DNA from: Roseovarius lutimaris
Lineage (GTDB): Bacteria > Pseudomonadota > Alphaproteobacteria > Rhodobacterales > Rhodobacteraceae
Direction: 5' to 3'
Assembly: GCF_900115165.1 (NCBI RefSeq)
Contig: NZ_FOVP01000010.1
Location: forward strand, 89,849 to 153,848
DNA: 64,000 nt
Under the pieces are notes generated by a model that was not told the origin of the DNA, did no database searches, and was given only the letters and a program-made list of their open reading frames with translations. The position numbers and the translations under genes are program-made. Position 1 is the first letter of the stretch; each line of letters starts with the position of its first letter. Below are positions 1-10,729 of the stretch, piece by piece.

Positions 1-375
1 TTCAGAGGCAAGCAATTCCGATTGCATCACCGAAATCTGCGAGAGGGCGGAACTAAATCGTTCCTGAGCGGCGATCGCTTCTTCGGCGCGTTTGTCGCGT
101 TCGTGCGACAGGGAATTGAGGCGGTTTTCATAGGTGCGCTGATCGCGCTTGGCCTGTTCCCGGAAATTGCCGGCGCCGATGCTGTCCATCAACAGGATCG
201 AGGTGGCAATGATCGCCCAGGCAACAATCGCAGCCGCGCCCGAGAAGGCAATCAGCTGAGTGGCGGGGCGCAGCCGGATAAACCGGGTGTCGGTGTCAGA
301 ACGCAAAAAGACCCGACGTTCGGGAAAGTAGCGCTCTAATATGGTGTTCATTTTGATCGCAAGTCGTGTTCTCAC
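1..375 (-). CDS. DUF5930 / M23-type envelope peptidase, N-terminal part
   Basis: N-terminal 125 residues of a gene that continues beyond the left edge. I chose a GTG start at 375 (protein begins M-R-T-R-L-A-I-K) because a GGGGA-type ribosome-binding site precedes it; an in-frame ATG lies 8 codons downstream at 351. The sequence contains FLRSDTDTRFIRLRP, then one membrane segment at about residues 41-63 (ending ILLMDSIGAG), then a charged, probably coiled-coil stretch. This pattern matches Rhodobacteraceae DUF5930 proteins, which end in a zinc-dependent M23 peptidoglycan peptidase domain (family knowledge; that domain is not in the window). Likely an inner-membrane-anchored periplasmic hydrolase. 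Confidence 0.75.
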   Translation of the reverse strand, partial: MRTRLAIKMNTILERYFPERRVFLRSDTDTRFIRLRPATQLIAFSGAAAIVAWAIIATSILLMDSIGAGNFREQAKRDQRTYENRLNSLSHERDKRAEEAIAAQERFSSALSQISVMQSELLASE

Positions 376-553
376 GCGGTCTTGTCCCCTTTTTTGCCCC
401 TCGCAACCTCTGACGCTCTGATTGAATTTTCGGCGTCCTCCAGTGTGCTTAGCCAGTGCTTAACCTTTGGGCAAGAATTTTGACCAAAAGAGGGGGTGAA
501 TTGGGCCGTTTCCCGCTGGATTGGCAAAAAACCGCCGATCCCCAAAGGCTTGG

Positions 554-1381
554 CTAGTCTTTCGGAGGGGTGATTTCGGTCAGGGGCCAGTAGAAATCCG
601 GCGGTATTCCTGCCTCGGCGCGCTTTTCCTCGTTGAAGGGCGGCTTGAGTGGGCCGTGGAAATAGCGGCGCACAAGATCATGAAACACGTCCTTTGGGTC
701 AAGGTTGTGACGTCCGCACAGAAAATGAAACCACTTTGAGCCAAAGGCGACATGCGCCACCTCTTCGCCATAGATCACCTGCATCGCCTCGACGGCGGCG
801 GTGTCACCGGCCTTGGTGAACAGCGCGATCATGCCGGGGGTCACATCAAGGCCGCGCGCCTCAAGCACCATCGGCACCACGGCGAGGCGGCCCATGAAAT
901 CATCGGCGGTATCCTCGGCGGCGCGCCACATGCCGGCATGGGCGGGCAGGTCGCCATAATGGCTCCCCATGGCTTCAAGGCAGTCGCTTATCAGATTGAA
1001 ATGCTTTGATTCTTCATCGGCGGACTTGACCCAGTCGTCGTAAAATCCAATCGGCATTTCGGTGTCGGCAAAGCGCGCGATGATGTCCCAGTGCAGGTCA
1101 ACGGCGTTCAGCTCGATATGCGCCACCGCATGCAGCATGGCGATCCGGCCCTTTTCTGATCCGGGGCGTCGGCGCGGCACATCGCGCGGATCAAGCAGCG
1201 CGGGCCGCGCCGGGCGGGCCGGTTGCAGAGGCGGGGCAGAATTGCCAATGGGAATGGTACGCCCGGCGGCGCGGGCGGCAAACCAGGTCTTGGCATGCGC
1301 CCGCGAGCACGCGGTTTTTTCATGGCCGTCGGCGGTTGTCAGCACCTCGACCGCCATCTGCGACAGGGTTTGCACGCTCAC
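554..1381 (-). CDS. DUF455 ferritin-like protein
   Basis: A 275-residue protein of the DUF455 ferritin-like family. Metal-ligand-like residues lie in helices typical of the fold: HIE near 88-90, EESKH near 123-127, an EARGLD segment near 171 and EEVAH near 206-210, which together suggest a di-metal four-helix bundle. The N-terminal 80 residues are a Pro/Arg-rich leader. The start overlaps the stop of the upstream bcp gene by 4 bases (ATGA type), so the two are probably translationally coupled. The link to a peroxiredoxin suggests a role in oxidative stress or tRNA/metal oxidation chemistry, but the substrate is unknown. Confidence 0.85.
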   Translation of the reverse strand: MSVQTLSQMAVEVLTTADGHEKTACSRAHAKTWFAARAAGRTIPIGNSAPPLQPARPARPALLDPRDVPRRRPGSEKGRIAMLHAVAHIELNAVDLHWDIIARFADTEMPIGFYDDWVKSADEESKHFNLISDCLEAMGSHYGDLPAHAGMWRAAEDTADDFMGRLAVVPMVLEARGLDVTPGMIALFTKAGDTAAVEAMQVIYGEEVAHVAFGSKWFHFLCGRHNLDPKDVFHDLVRRYFHGPLKPPFNEEKRAEAGIPPDFYWPLTEITPPKD

Positions 1382-1839
1382 AGCGACTTCACCGCCTCAA
1401 GCACCTCTTCGGCGTGCCCCGGCACCTTGACCTTGCGCCAGACCCGCGCGATGCGCCCCTCGCCATCGATCAGGAAGGTCGAGCGTTCGATGCCAAAGAA
1501 GGTCTTGCCATACATGCTTTTTTCCTTCCACACGCCATAGGCTTCGCAAGTTTCGCTTTCGGCGTCCGAGACAAGCGGCACGCTTAGGCCCTGCTTGTCG
1601 CGAAATCTGTCGTGGCTGGCAACGCTATCTTTGGAAATCCCCACAATTGTGGCTCCGGCGGCGTCAAACGCGTCCTTGAGGCCGGAAAAGGCAATCGCCT
1701 CTTTGGTGCAGCCAGAGGTATTGTCGCGCGGATAGAAGAACAAAACCACCGCTTTGGGGCGCAGGCCCGACAGGGTCAGGCTATCCCCGCCATCGCGTGG
1801 CAGGGTGAAATCGGGGGCGATATCGGATGTGTCGGGCAT
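1378..1839 (-). CDS. bcp: Thioredoxin-dependent peroxiredoxin, Bcp/PrxQ family
   Basis: A 153-residue cytoplasmic thiol peroxidase that reduces hydroperoxides. The active-site segment FYPRDNTSGCTKEA places the peroxidatic cysteine at residue 44. The resolving cysteine found five residues later in E. coli Bcp is absent here (CTKEAI); another cysteine sits at residue 98 (SETCEAYG), so the enzyme may use that one or work as a 1-Cys type. First gene of a two-gene minus-strand operon with the DUF455 gene. Confidence 0.92.
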   Translation of the reverse strand: MPDTSDIAPDFTLPRDGGDSLTLSGLRPKAVVLFFYPRDNTSGCTKEAIAFSGLKDAFDAAGATIVGISKDSVASHDRFRDKQGLSVPLVSDAESETCEAYGVWKEKSMYGKTFFGIERSTFLIDGEGRIARVWRKVKVPGHAEEVLEAVKSL

Positions 1840-1946
1840 GGCCGCTCCTTGTGATGCGAAATTGTGAGTTCCATATTAGGACGTAAAAGGCGAGAATAAA
1901 GGCAAGAGGCAGCAACGGGCGGCGCAAAGCCACCCAATCGGAACAA

Positions 1947-4900
1947 ATGAGCAATATAAACAAGCACGGCACGCGAAAACGGCGGCTCAGGCGATTTGGG
2001 CTGGGTCTGTCTTTTTGTGTCTGCGTTGTGGTTCTTGCCGGGGCGATTGCGGCGGCGCTGGCGATAGGCACCCGGCTGACGGCGCCCGACTGGCTTCACC
2101 AAAGGATTGCGCAGCGGATCAATGCCGATCTGCCGGGGTATCAGCTCGACTTTGGCACCATGTCGATGGTGGTGAGTGACGAGTTCGTGCCACGGCTTTT
2201 GCTGCGCGATGTGGCGCTCAAGGGGGGCGATGGCGGGCAGGTGGCCAATCTCTCCGAGCTTGAGATCACGGTTGCGCCCGAGCCGATCCTTGATGGCAAG
2301 GTCAAGGCCTCGTCGGTCCGCCTGTCAGGGCTGCGCCTTATCTTGCGGCGGCGTGCCGATGGCGCATTTTCCATTGCGCTCGAAGGGCTGGGCGCGACCG
2401 GGGCCGAGGGCACAAGATTTGCCAATCTGACCGATCAGATTGATGCCGTCTTTTCCCGCCCGCAATTCGCCGCCCTGAACCGGATCGAGGCCGACAATCT
2501 GACGTTGCGCTATGAGGATGCGCGTGCGGGCCGCGCCTGGAGCGCGGATGGCGGGCGTGTGGTTCTGACGCGCGACGGCACGCATATCGGCATTCGCGGT
2601 GATGTCGCGCTGCTTGGCGCGCGCGATTATGCCACCACGCTCGAGGTCAGCTATGGCGGGCAAATCGGTCACAAAGAGGCCGATTTTGGCGTGAAGTTCG
2701 ACGACATGCCCTCGGGTGACATTTCCGGGCAATCGCCTGCTCTGGTCTGGCTCGATGCGCTGGATGCCCCGATTTCAGGGGCGCTTCGGGCCACGGTCGA
2801 TGGCGAGGGGCGGCTTGGGCCGCTGAGCGCGACACTTCAGATCGGCGCCGGCGTGTTGCAACCCACCCCGGCCACGGCGCCGATCGCGTTTCAATCGGCG
2901 CGCAGCTATTTCACCTATGATCCCAAAGCCAATGAAATCCGGTTTACGGAATTGTCACTCGATAGCAAATGGGTCTCGGCGCGCGCCGAGGGCACCGCGT
3001 TTCTTGTCGGCATGGAAAACGGCTGGCCGCGCGAATTGCAGGCACAGATCCGAGTCAGTGACATCCGCGCCGATCCGGCGGAGTTTTATCCCGACCCCAT
3101 TCTTCTGGATCGGGCGGCGGCGGATATCCGGCTTCAGCTTGATCCTTTCGTGCTGTCCGTGGGCGAGCTGAGCCTTGAGGATCAGGGCCAGCATTTCGTG
3201 CTTGATGGCACGGTGCGCGGTCAAACCGATGGCTGGGATGTGGCGCTCAACGGTCGGATGGGGGCGCTTGCGCCGGACCGGCTCCTGGAATTGTGGCCGC
3301 TGGCGGTCAAGCCGAAGACGCGGACATGGATCGCCGAGAATGTGCAGAAGGCCGAGCTTCGCAATATTCAGCTTGCCCTGCGCGCCACCCCCAACGATCG
3401 CCCCGATGTGTTCTTGGGGTTTGATTTCGAGGGTCTGCAAGCCCGTTTTGTGAAACTGGTCCCGCCGATCACCGAGGCCTCTGGCCATGCGTCAATCTAT
3501 GACAACCGCTTTGTGATCACCGCTGAAAGCGGTCATGTGGTGGCCGCGCAGGGCGGCAAGATCGACATAGCGGGCACCAGCTTCATCATCCCCGATGTGC
3601 GCGTGAAAAGCGGGCCCGCACGCACGCTCCTGCACACCGACAGCACCGTGACCGCCGCCCTGTCGCTGCTTGATGAAGAGCCGTTCCGCTTTTTGACCAA
3701 GGCCGGGCAGCCGGTGACCCTGGCCGATGGGCGCGCGACCCTTGCGGGACAGCTTGATTTGTTGCTCAAACCGAAACTGACCCCCGCCGAAGTGGCCTAT
3801 GACGTGACCGGCACCCTTACCGGGGTGCGCAGCGAAACGCTGGTCAAGGACCGGGTGCTGGCGGCCAGTGAATTGCTGGTCACGGCCAGCAATACCGGCA
3901 TCGAGATTGGCGGCGATGCGCGCATCGGGCGTGTGCCGGTCAGCGGCGCCTGGCAAATGCCGCTTGGCGTTGGCACGGCTGGCGACAGCAGCGTGTCAGG
4001 CGTGATCGAGCTTTCAGAGCAATTCGCCGATGAGTTCAACATCGGCCTGCCACCGGGCAGCATCTCGGGCGCGGGGCCTGCGGATATCACCATCAGTTTC
4101 GCCAAGGGCCAGTCGGCGCGCTTTGATCTGACCTCGGGCCTTGCGGGCGTCGGCCTTAGCCTGAAACAGCTGAGCTGGGCCTTGCCGCGTGCCGCCACCG
4201 CGCGCCTTGAGGTCGCGGGCACGATCGGCGAGCCGCCCGGTATCGACCGGCTCGAGTTCAACGGCGGCGGGCTTGAGGCGCGCGGCAGTGTCACCCTGAA
4301 CGCCAATGGCGATCTGGATCGCGCGGCCTTTGAGACCGTCAAGATCGGTGATTGGTTGGCGGCGCCGGTGACATTGGTCGGGCGCGGTGCCGGGCAAAGC
4401 CCGCGTGTCGAGGTGCGCGGCGGCACGATCGACCTGCGCCAGACCTCGCTGAGCGGCGAGGGCGGGGGCAATGGCAGCCGCAACAGCGGCTCTGCCGGGG
4501 GGCCGGTGTCGTTGCAACTTGACCGCTTGCAGGTTTCGGACGGGATTTCCCTGACGGATTTTCGCGCCGAGCTTGATACCGCTGATGGCACGGACGGAAA
4601 TTTCACCGGCAGGGTGAACGGCGCGACTTTGGTAAACGGGCGCGTGGTGCCGATGGACGGGCGCAGCGCGTTTCGCATTCAGTCAAGGGATGCCGGCGGC
4701 GTGCTCCGCTCGGCCGGCTTTCTGAAACAGGCGCGCGAAGGCACGATGGATCTGATCATGACCCCTGCGCCCGAACCGGGCAGCTATGACGGCACGCTTT
4801 CGATTGATCAGTTCCGCATCAAAGAGGCTGCGGCGCTTGGGGCGCTTTTGAACACGATAAGTGTGGTTGGTCTCCTGGAACAATTCAACGGCGAGGGGCT

Positions 4901-5306
4901 CCACTTTTCGCGGGTCGATGCCAGGTTCCGCCTGACGCCGGATCGCCTGACCCTGCTTGAGGGCAGCGCGGTCGGCGCGGCTCTTGGCGTGTCGATGGAC
5001 GGGTTTTATTACATGGAAAGCGGCCAGATGAACATGCGGGGGGTTGTGTCTCCGGTCTATCTGGTGAATTCCCTCGGTGGGATTTTCAATCGCGCTGGCG
5101 AGGGGCTTTTCGGGGTCAATTACAAGCTGAAGGGCCTTGCCTCTGATCCGCAGGTTTCGATCAACCCGCTGTCGGCTTTGGCTCCGGGTGCGTTGCGTAA
5201 CCTGTTCCGCAAGCCGGCGCCGACGCTTGGTGATGGGCCCGCGCAGACATCGGCCCCAGATGACACGCCGGACCGCGCCCCGGCCTATCAAAGACAGGAC
5301 AGATGA
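1947..5306 (+). CDS. AsmA-like/DUF3971 envelope protein (YhdP-like)
   Basis: A 1119-residue protein with a basic N-terminus and one membrane segment at about residues 20-43, followed by a long periplasmic region rich in beta-strand-like repeats and an AsmA-like C-terminal region (around residues 900-1070, including [13 protein letters not shown] and [18 protein letters not shown]). This matches DUF3971/AsmA_2 proteins. By family knowledge, AsmA/TamB/YhdP-type proteins bridge the envelope and help move phospholipid to the outer membrane. The gene overlaps queA by 4 bases. The start is the only good methionine before the membrane segment; its ribosome-binding site is weak. Confidence 0.85.
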   Translation: MSNINKHGTRKRRLRRFGLGLSFCVCVVVLAGAIAAALAIGTRLTAPDWLHQRIAQRINADLPGYQLDFGTMSMVVSDEFVPRLLLRDVALKGGDGGQVANLSELEITVAPEPILDGKVKASSVRLSGLRLILRRRADGAFSIALEGLGATGAEGTRFANLTDQIDAVFSRPQFAALNRIEADNLTLRYEDARAGRAWSADGGRVVLTRDGTHIGIRGDVALLGARDYATTLEVSYGGQIGHKEADFGVKFDDMPSGDISGQSPALVWLDALDAPISGALRATVDGEGRLGPLSATLQIGAGVLQPTPATAPIAFQSARSYFTYDPKANEIRFTELSLDSKWVSARAEGTAFLVGMENGWPRELQAQIRVSDIRADPAEFYPDPILLDRAAADIRLQLDPFVLSVGELSLEDQGQHFVLDGTVRGQTDGWDVALNGRMGALAPDRLLELWPLAVKPKTRTWIAENVQKAELRNIQLALRATPNDRPDVFLGFDFEGLQARFVKLVPPITEASGHASIYDNRFVITAESGHVVAAQGGKIDIAGTSFIIPDVRVKSGPARTLLHTDSTVTAALSLLDEEPFRFLTKAGQPVTLADGRATLAGQLDLLLKPKLTPAEVAYDVTGTLTGVRSETLVKDRVLAASELLVTASNTGIEIGGDARIGRVPVSGAWQMPLGVGTAGDSSVSGVIELSEQFADEFNIGLPPGSISGAGPADITISFAKGQSARFDLTSGLAGVGLSLKQLSWALPRAATARLEVAGTIGEPPGIDRLEFNGGGLEARGSVTLNANGDLDRAAFETVKIGDWLAAPVTLVGRGAGQSPRVEVRGGTIDLRQTSLSGEGGGNGSRNSGSAGGPVSLQLDRLQVSDGISLTDFRAELDTADGTDGNFTGRVNGATLVNGRVVPMDGRSAFRIQSRDAGGVLRSAGFLKQAREGTMDLIMTPAPEPGSYDGTLSIDQFRIKEAAALGALLNTISVVGLLEQFNGEGLHFSRVDARFRLTPDRLTLLEGSAVGAALGVSMDGFYYMESGQMNMRGVVSPVYLVNSLGGIFNRAGEGLFGVNYKLKGLASDPQVSINPLSALAPGALRNLFRKPAPTLGDGPAQTSAPDDTPDRAPAYQRQDR

Positions 5307-6355
5307 AGCTAAGTGATTTTGATTTTGACCTGCCCGAGGCGCTGATTGCCACGCGGCCCGCGCGTCCGCGCACATCGGCGCGTCTGCTGGTGGCGCATGG
5401 CGACGCGATCACCGACACGAGGGTCAGCGCGCTTGGCGACTGGCTCTGCCCCGGGGATCGGTTGGTGCTTAACGACACTAAGGTTATCCCCGCGCGGCTA
5501 AGCGGGAAGCGCCACCGGCTGGGGGCACAGGGCGCGAGTGCCGCGCGCATCGAGGTGACCCTTCTGGAGCCGGGCGCCGATGGCAGCTGGAGCGCGCTGA
5601 TCAAGCCGCTTAAAAAGATATCGGTGGGTGAGACGGTGGTGTTTTCGCCCGATCTCTCGGCGACGCTTGAGGCCAAGGAAGACGGGCAGGGGCGGCTTCG
5701 CTTCAACCTTGCGGGCGAGGATTTCGATGCGGCCCTGGCCGAGGCCGGCGCCATGCCCTTGCCACCATACATTGCGGCGCGTCGTCCGGCGGACAGCCAG
5801 GACAAGACCGACTATCAGACCGTCTGGGCGCGCCATGCTGGGGCGGTGGCGGCGCCGACCGCCTCGCTGCATTTCGATGAGCCGCTTTTGGCGCAGCTTG
5901 CCGGGATGGGCGTCACCTTTAGCCACGTTACCCTGCATGTCGGCGCGGGCACCTTCCTGCCGGTCAAGGTCGAGGATGTGACGAGCCATAAAATGCACGC
6001 CGAATGGGGCGAGGTGAGCGCCGGGGCCGCCGCCGAAATTGCCGCCACACGCGCGGCGGGCGGGCGTGTCATTCCGGTGGGCACCACGGCACTGCGGCTG
6101 ATCGAGACGGCTGCGCGTGCGACCGGAGAGATCGCCCCCTGGCAGGGCGAGACCGACATCTTCATCTATCCCGGCTTTGACTTCCGTGTCACCGACGCCC
6201 TCATGACCAACTTTCACCTGCCGAAATCGACGCTGATGATGCTGGTCTCGGCGCTTGTCGGTCAGGACCGGCTGCGCCAGATCTACGCGCATGCGGTGGC
6301 TGAAAACTACAGGTTCTTTTCCTATGGCGATGCTTCTCTGTTGACCCCTCGTTGA
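5303..6355 (+). CDS. queA: S-adenosylmethionine:tRNA ribosyltransferase-isomerase
   Basis: 350 residues, usual QueA length. Transfers and isomerises the ribosyl group of SAM onto 7-aminomethyl-7-deazaguanine in tRNA to make epoxyqueuosine. Characteristic stretches are [19 protein letters not shown] at the N-terminus, [54 protein letters not shown] and [17 protein letters not shown]. Overlaps the AsmA-like gene by 4 bases, so it is probably coupled to it. A second queuosine-pathway gene, tgt, lies at 32.1 kb. Confidence 0.97.
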   Translation: MKLSDFDFDLPEALIATRPARPRTSARLLVAHGDAITDTRVSALGDWLCPGDRLVLNDTKVIPARLSGKRHRLGAQGASAARIEVTLLEPGADGSWSALIKPLKKISVGETVVFSPDLSATLEAKEDGQGRLRFNLAGEDFDAALAEAGAMPLPPYIAARRPADSQDKTDYQTVWARHAGAVAAPTASLHFDEPLLAQLAGMGVTFSHVTLHVGAGTFLPVKVEDVTSHKMHAEWGEVSAGAAAEIAATRAAGGRVIPVGTTALRLIETAARATGEIAPWQGETDIFIYPGFDFRVTDALMTNFHLPKSTLMMLVSALVGQDRLRQIYAHAVAENYRFFSYGDASLLTPR

Positions 6356-6457
6356 AACGCTGCCACCGGGGCCGCGCAGGGACCAAACTGAGTCGTCTTT
6401 GGCTCTGCGCGCATATGATGACCTGCTAGGATGCGGGACAGAAACAGGAGACGTGCG

Positions 6458-7711
6458 ATGTTCAAGGTGCTGTCGGGCTCATGGGCCCTTTTGCTGGGCA
6501 TGATGATGTTGCAGGTCGGCAATGGCATGCAAGGCACCCTTCTGGGGGTGCGCGGCGCGCTGGAAGGGTTTTCGACCTTTCAGATGTCGATCGTCATGTC
6601 GTCCTACTTTCTGGGCTTTCTTGCCGGGTCGCGCATGGCGCCCGAGATGATCCGGCGGGTCGGGCATGTGCGGGTCTTTGCCGCGCTTGGCTCTTTGATT
6701 TCGGCCGTTCTGATCATGTATCCGACAATTGCCGATCCTTGGGCCTGGGCCGTGGGCCGGGTGATGATCGGCTTTTGCTTTTCCGGCGTTTACGTGACCG
6801 CCGAAAGCTGGCTGAACAACTCTTCCACCAATGAGACACGCGGCAAATCCCTGTCGCTTTACATGATCGTTCAGATGATCGGCATCATTTCGGCGCAGGG
6901 CATTCTGGTGATGGCCGATCCGGCGGGCTATGTTCTATTCGTTATTCCTTCGGTGCTTGTGTCGCTGGCATTTGCGCCGATCTTGCTCTCGGTGAGCCCG
7001 ACACCGGCCTTTGACACCACCAAGCCACTGTCGCTGGGCCAGATCATGAAGATTTCGCCGCTAGGCTGTGTCGGCATGTTTCTGACCGGGGGGGTCTTTG
7101 CTGCGCAGTTCGGCATGGCGGCGGTCTATGGCACCGAAGTGGGGCTGAGCGTCGGGCAGATTTCAACCTTTGTGGCGGCCTTTTATATCGGCGCGGTACT
7201 GGTGCAATATCCGCTGGGTTGGATGTCGGACCGGATGGACCGACGCAAACTGATTGCCGCCGTGTCTTTTGTGACCGGGATCGGCGCGCTGATCGGGATG
7301 GTGTTCGGGGCGAATTTCTGGATGCTTCTGGTGGCGGCCTTCCTGGTGGGCGGCACCTCCAATCCGCTCTATTCGCTGCTGATCGCCTATACCAACGACT
7401 TTCTGGAACACGACGACATGGCGGCCGCTGCGGGTGGCATGGTGTTCATCAACGGGCTCGGGGCGATCGCCGGGCCGCTTTTGGTGGGCTGGATGATGGG
7501 CTCGATTGGGCCGGGGGGGTATTTCCTTTACATGGCGGTGCTCATGTTCGCGCTGGTCGGCTATGCCATCTACCGGATGACACAGCGCCCCGCACCCTTG
7601 GTAAGCGAAACCGACAGCTACACGCCGGTGTCGCCGTCGTCTTCACCGATGGCTGTGGAATTTGCGCAAGATTATGCCATCGAGGCCGCACAGGAGGCGC
7701 AAAACGATTGA
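6458..7711 (+). CDS. MFS transporter (YcaD-like)
   Basis: 417 residues with about 12 hydrophobic segments. The start at 6458 is preceded by AGGAG with a 7-base spacer; an upstream in-frame ATG at 6431 lacks this. The inter-domain MFS signature appears as GWMSDRMDRRKLI, and the first half contains MIRRVGHVRVF and GVYVTAESWLNN, which resemble the YcaD/TsgA-type MFS group. Substrate unknown. The last roughly 30 residues are hydrophilic and probably cytoplasmic. Confidence 0.88.
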   Translation: MFKVLSGSWALLLGMMMLQVGNGMQGTLLGVRGALEGFSTFQMSIVMSSYFLGFLAGSRMAPEMIRRVGHVRVFAALGSLISAVLIMYPTIADPWAWAVGRVMIGFCFSGVYVTAESWLNNSSTNETRGKSLSLYMIVQMIGIISAQGILVMADPAGYVLFVIPSVLVSLAFAPILLSVSPTPAFDTTKPLSLGQIMKISPLGCVGMFLTGGVFAAQFGMAAVYGTEVGLSVGQISTFVAAFYIGAVLVQYPLGWMSDRMDRRKLIAAVSFVTGIGALIGMVFGANFWMLLVAAFLVGGTSNPLYSLLIAYTNDFLEHDDMAAAAGGMVFINGLGAIAGPLLVGWMMGSIGPGGYFLYMAVLMFALVGYAIYRMTQRPAPLVSETDSYTPVSPSSSPMAVEFAQDYAIEAAQEAQND

Positions 7712-7815
7712 CAGGCGGGATTTATGTCCCTTCTGTAGCAATAAGTTACTGTGAGAAATGGTGTTTTTGCCGTTTAATAAAGATGAACATCATAGGAAAA
7801 TGAGGAGTTCTCCCT

Positions 7816-8394
7816 ATGGTTGCGCCCGAGGATGTACTTGGCTTCTGGTTGGATGAAGTGGGGCAGGCACGGTGGTACGAGGCCTCCGATGCCTTGGATC
7901 AGACGGTTCGTGATCGCTTTGAGCCTGCATGGCATAAGGCACAGGAGGGGGCTTATGGTCTCTGGCTGACCTATCCCACGGGCACTCTGGCCTATATCAT
8001 CCTGACCGATCAGTTTCCCCGTAACATGTTTCGCGGCGATGCGCGGGCCTTTGCCTCTGATCAACCGGCGCTTGCAGCGTCCAAGGTAGCAATCAGGCGC
8101 GGTTGGGATCTGCGGGTCGATGAACCGGCGCGACAGTTCTTTTATTTGCCGCTGATGCATTCGGAAAATCTCTGTGATCAGGAACGCTGTGTGCGCCTGA
8201 TGTGCGAGCGGATGCCGGTGTACGGTCCGGAAAATCTCTTGCATGCGCGTGCGCATCGTGAAGTGATCCGCCAGTTCGGCCGCTTTCCCTATCGCAATGC
8301 GGCGCTGTCGCGTGCCTCGACGGAGGTGGAACGCGACTATGTGGCTGATGGTGGCTATGGTGCCACGCTGCGCCGGTTCAAGGAAGCCGCCTGA
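7816..8394 (+). CDS. DUF924 family protein
   Basis: 192 residues matching DUF924: VLGFWLDE at the N-terminus, LILTDQFPRNMFRG-like core (here YIILTDQFPRNMFRG), FFYLPLMHSENLCDQ and the tail IRQFGRFPYRNAALSRAST. The family is all-helical (TPR-like) and has no settled biochemical role. GAGGAG lies 8 bases before the start. It stands alone between an MFS gene and lpdA. Confidence 0.9.
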   Translation: MVAPEDVLGFWLDEVGQARWYEASDALDQTVRDRFEPAWHKAQEGAYGLWLTYPTGTLAYIILTDQFPRNMFRGDARAFASDQPALAASKVAIRRGWDLRVDEPARQFFYLPLMHSENLCDQERCVRLMCERMPVYGPENLLHARAHREVIRQFGRFPYRNAALSRASTEVERDYVADGGYGATLRRFKEAA

Positions 8395-8530
8395 GCCGCG
8401 AACGGGTCTTTCCCCACAGATGCAGGCGTTTCATCGCTACCGGGTGTTTGCGCAACCGGAGGGCCATGCTGCGTTGTGGTTCGTCCTGAAATAGTTTAAT
8501 ACCAAACTAAATTTGAAAACGGAGGACGGC

Positions 8531-9925
<1,395 letters not shown>

Positions 9926-9934
9926 CCATGGATT

Positions 9935-9995
9935 GGGGGCGCTGCCCCCGTCGCCCAAGGGCGACTCCCCCGGGATATTTAGGGCCAGAAGAAAC
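9935..9995 (+). repeat. REP-like intergenic palindromic element
   Basis: Just after lpdA, two perfect hairpins abut: GGGGGC-GCT-GCCCCC (9935-9949) and GTCGCCC-AA-GGGCGAC (9950-9965). They are followed by TCCCCCGGGATATTTAGGGC and then CAGAAGAA. A related core (GGGAGTATTT then CGGGAAAGATGAAG) occurs at 56196-56230. From memory, this GC-hairpin plus 'GTATTTggnnaAgAtGAAG' layout is frequent in intergenic regions of Rhodobacteraceae. It may also end lpdA transcription, though it lacks a T-run. Confidence 0.65.
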
Positions 9996-10073
9996 AGCGG
10001 GGCGCGGGCGTGTGACGCTTGCGCCTTTTTTGCAGCCCCGGCACAATGGGGCGGAGCAACAAGAGGGCGGACC

Positions 10074-10631
10074 GTGGCAAGTATCAATCGGATCGTGATG
10101 CAGAAATCCTCGCGCCGATGGATGGCGGCGCTTGATCCCGCGACGATGGATGCGGCCGAGGTCTCGGGCAAATTCGGGCGGCGGTTCGAGTTCAAGAGTT
10201 ATGAGCGGTTTCGCTATCCGAAATATGACATTTGCGAGGGGCCTTATCGCGACGCCGAGGGCAGAACGCTTAGCTTTGATCTGGTTCTGGCAAATCAGGT
10301 TTGGGAGCATCTTGATCGCCCCTATGCCGCGACGCGCCATGTTCTGGAGATGTTGCGCCCCGGCGGGTATTTCTGGGTCGCGGTGCCGTTCTTCATTCCC
10401 TATCACGGTGATCCGGTGGATTGTTCGCGCTGGACGGCGCGCGGCTTGAAGAACCTGTTGATCGAGGCGGGTTTCAACGAAAGCAAGATCAACGCGCGCC
10501 AATGGGGCAACCGCCATGCGGCGCGGCGTAATCTTGAGGGCGAATGGCCGCCGGTCTATGATCCTGAAACCGATGACCTTACGGATGAGCCGGATTTTCC
10601 GATCTGTTCCTGGGCGCTTGCACAGAAATAA
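10074..10631 (+). CDS. Class I SAM-dependent methyltransferase domain protein
   Basis: 185 residues from a GTG at 10074, with GAGGGCGG just upstream; an open frame extends further 5' but runs through the REP-like repeat. The central part FDLVLANQVWEHLDRPYAATRHVLEMLRPGGYFWVAVPFF is the late Rossmann-fold region of Methyltransf_11-type enzymes. The canonical SAM-binding GxGxG loop is not obvious upstream, so the N-terminal part is atypical. The tail carries FPICSWALAQK. Substrate unknown. Confidence 0.7.
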   Translation: MASINRIVMQKSSRRWMAALDPATMDAAEVSGKFGRRFEFKSYERFRYPKYDICEGPYRDAEGRTLSFDLVLANQVWEHLDRPYAATRHVLEMLRPGGYFWVAVPFFIPYHGDPVDCSRWTARGLKNLLIEAGFNESKINARQWGNRHAARRNLEGEWPPVYDPETDDLTDEPDFPICSWALAQK

Positions 10632-10647
10632 ACCGCCGATCCACCGT

Positions 10648-10662
10648 GTTCATGGAACGTTC
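10648..10662. promoter_or_regulatory. LexA (SOS) box of uvrA
   Basis: GTTC-ATGGAAC-GTTC is an exact match to the direct-repeat GTTC-N7-GTTC LexA operator established for Rhodobacter and other alphaproteobacteria. It lies 68 bases before the uvrA start, where LexA would block the promoter until DNA damage. Confidence 0.85.
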
Positions 10663-10729
10663 GCAAATTGGCCTTGGAACTATGGCCCGTCTCACCTATT
10701 TGTAGGCCACGTGAACCCCGGGGGGCAGA

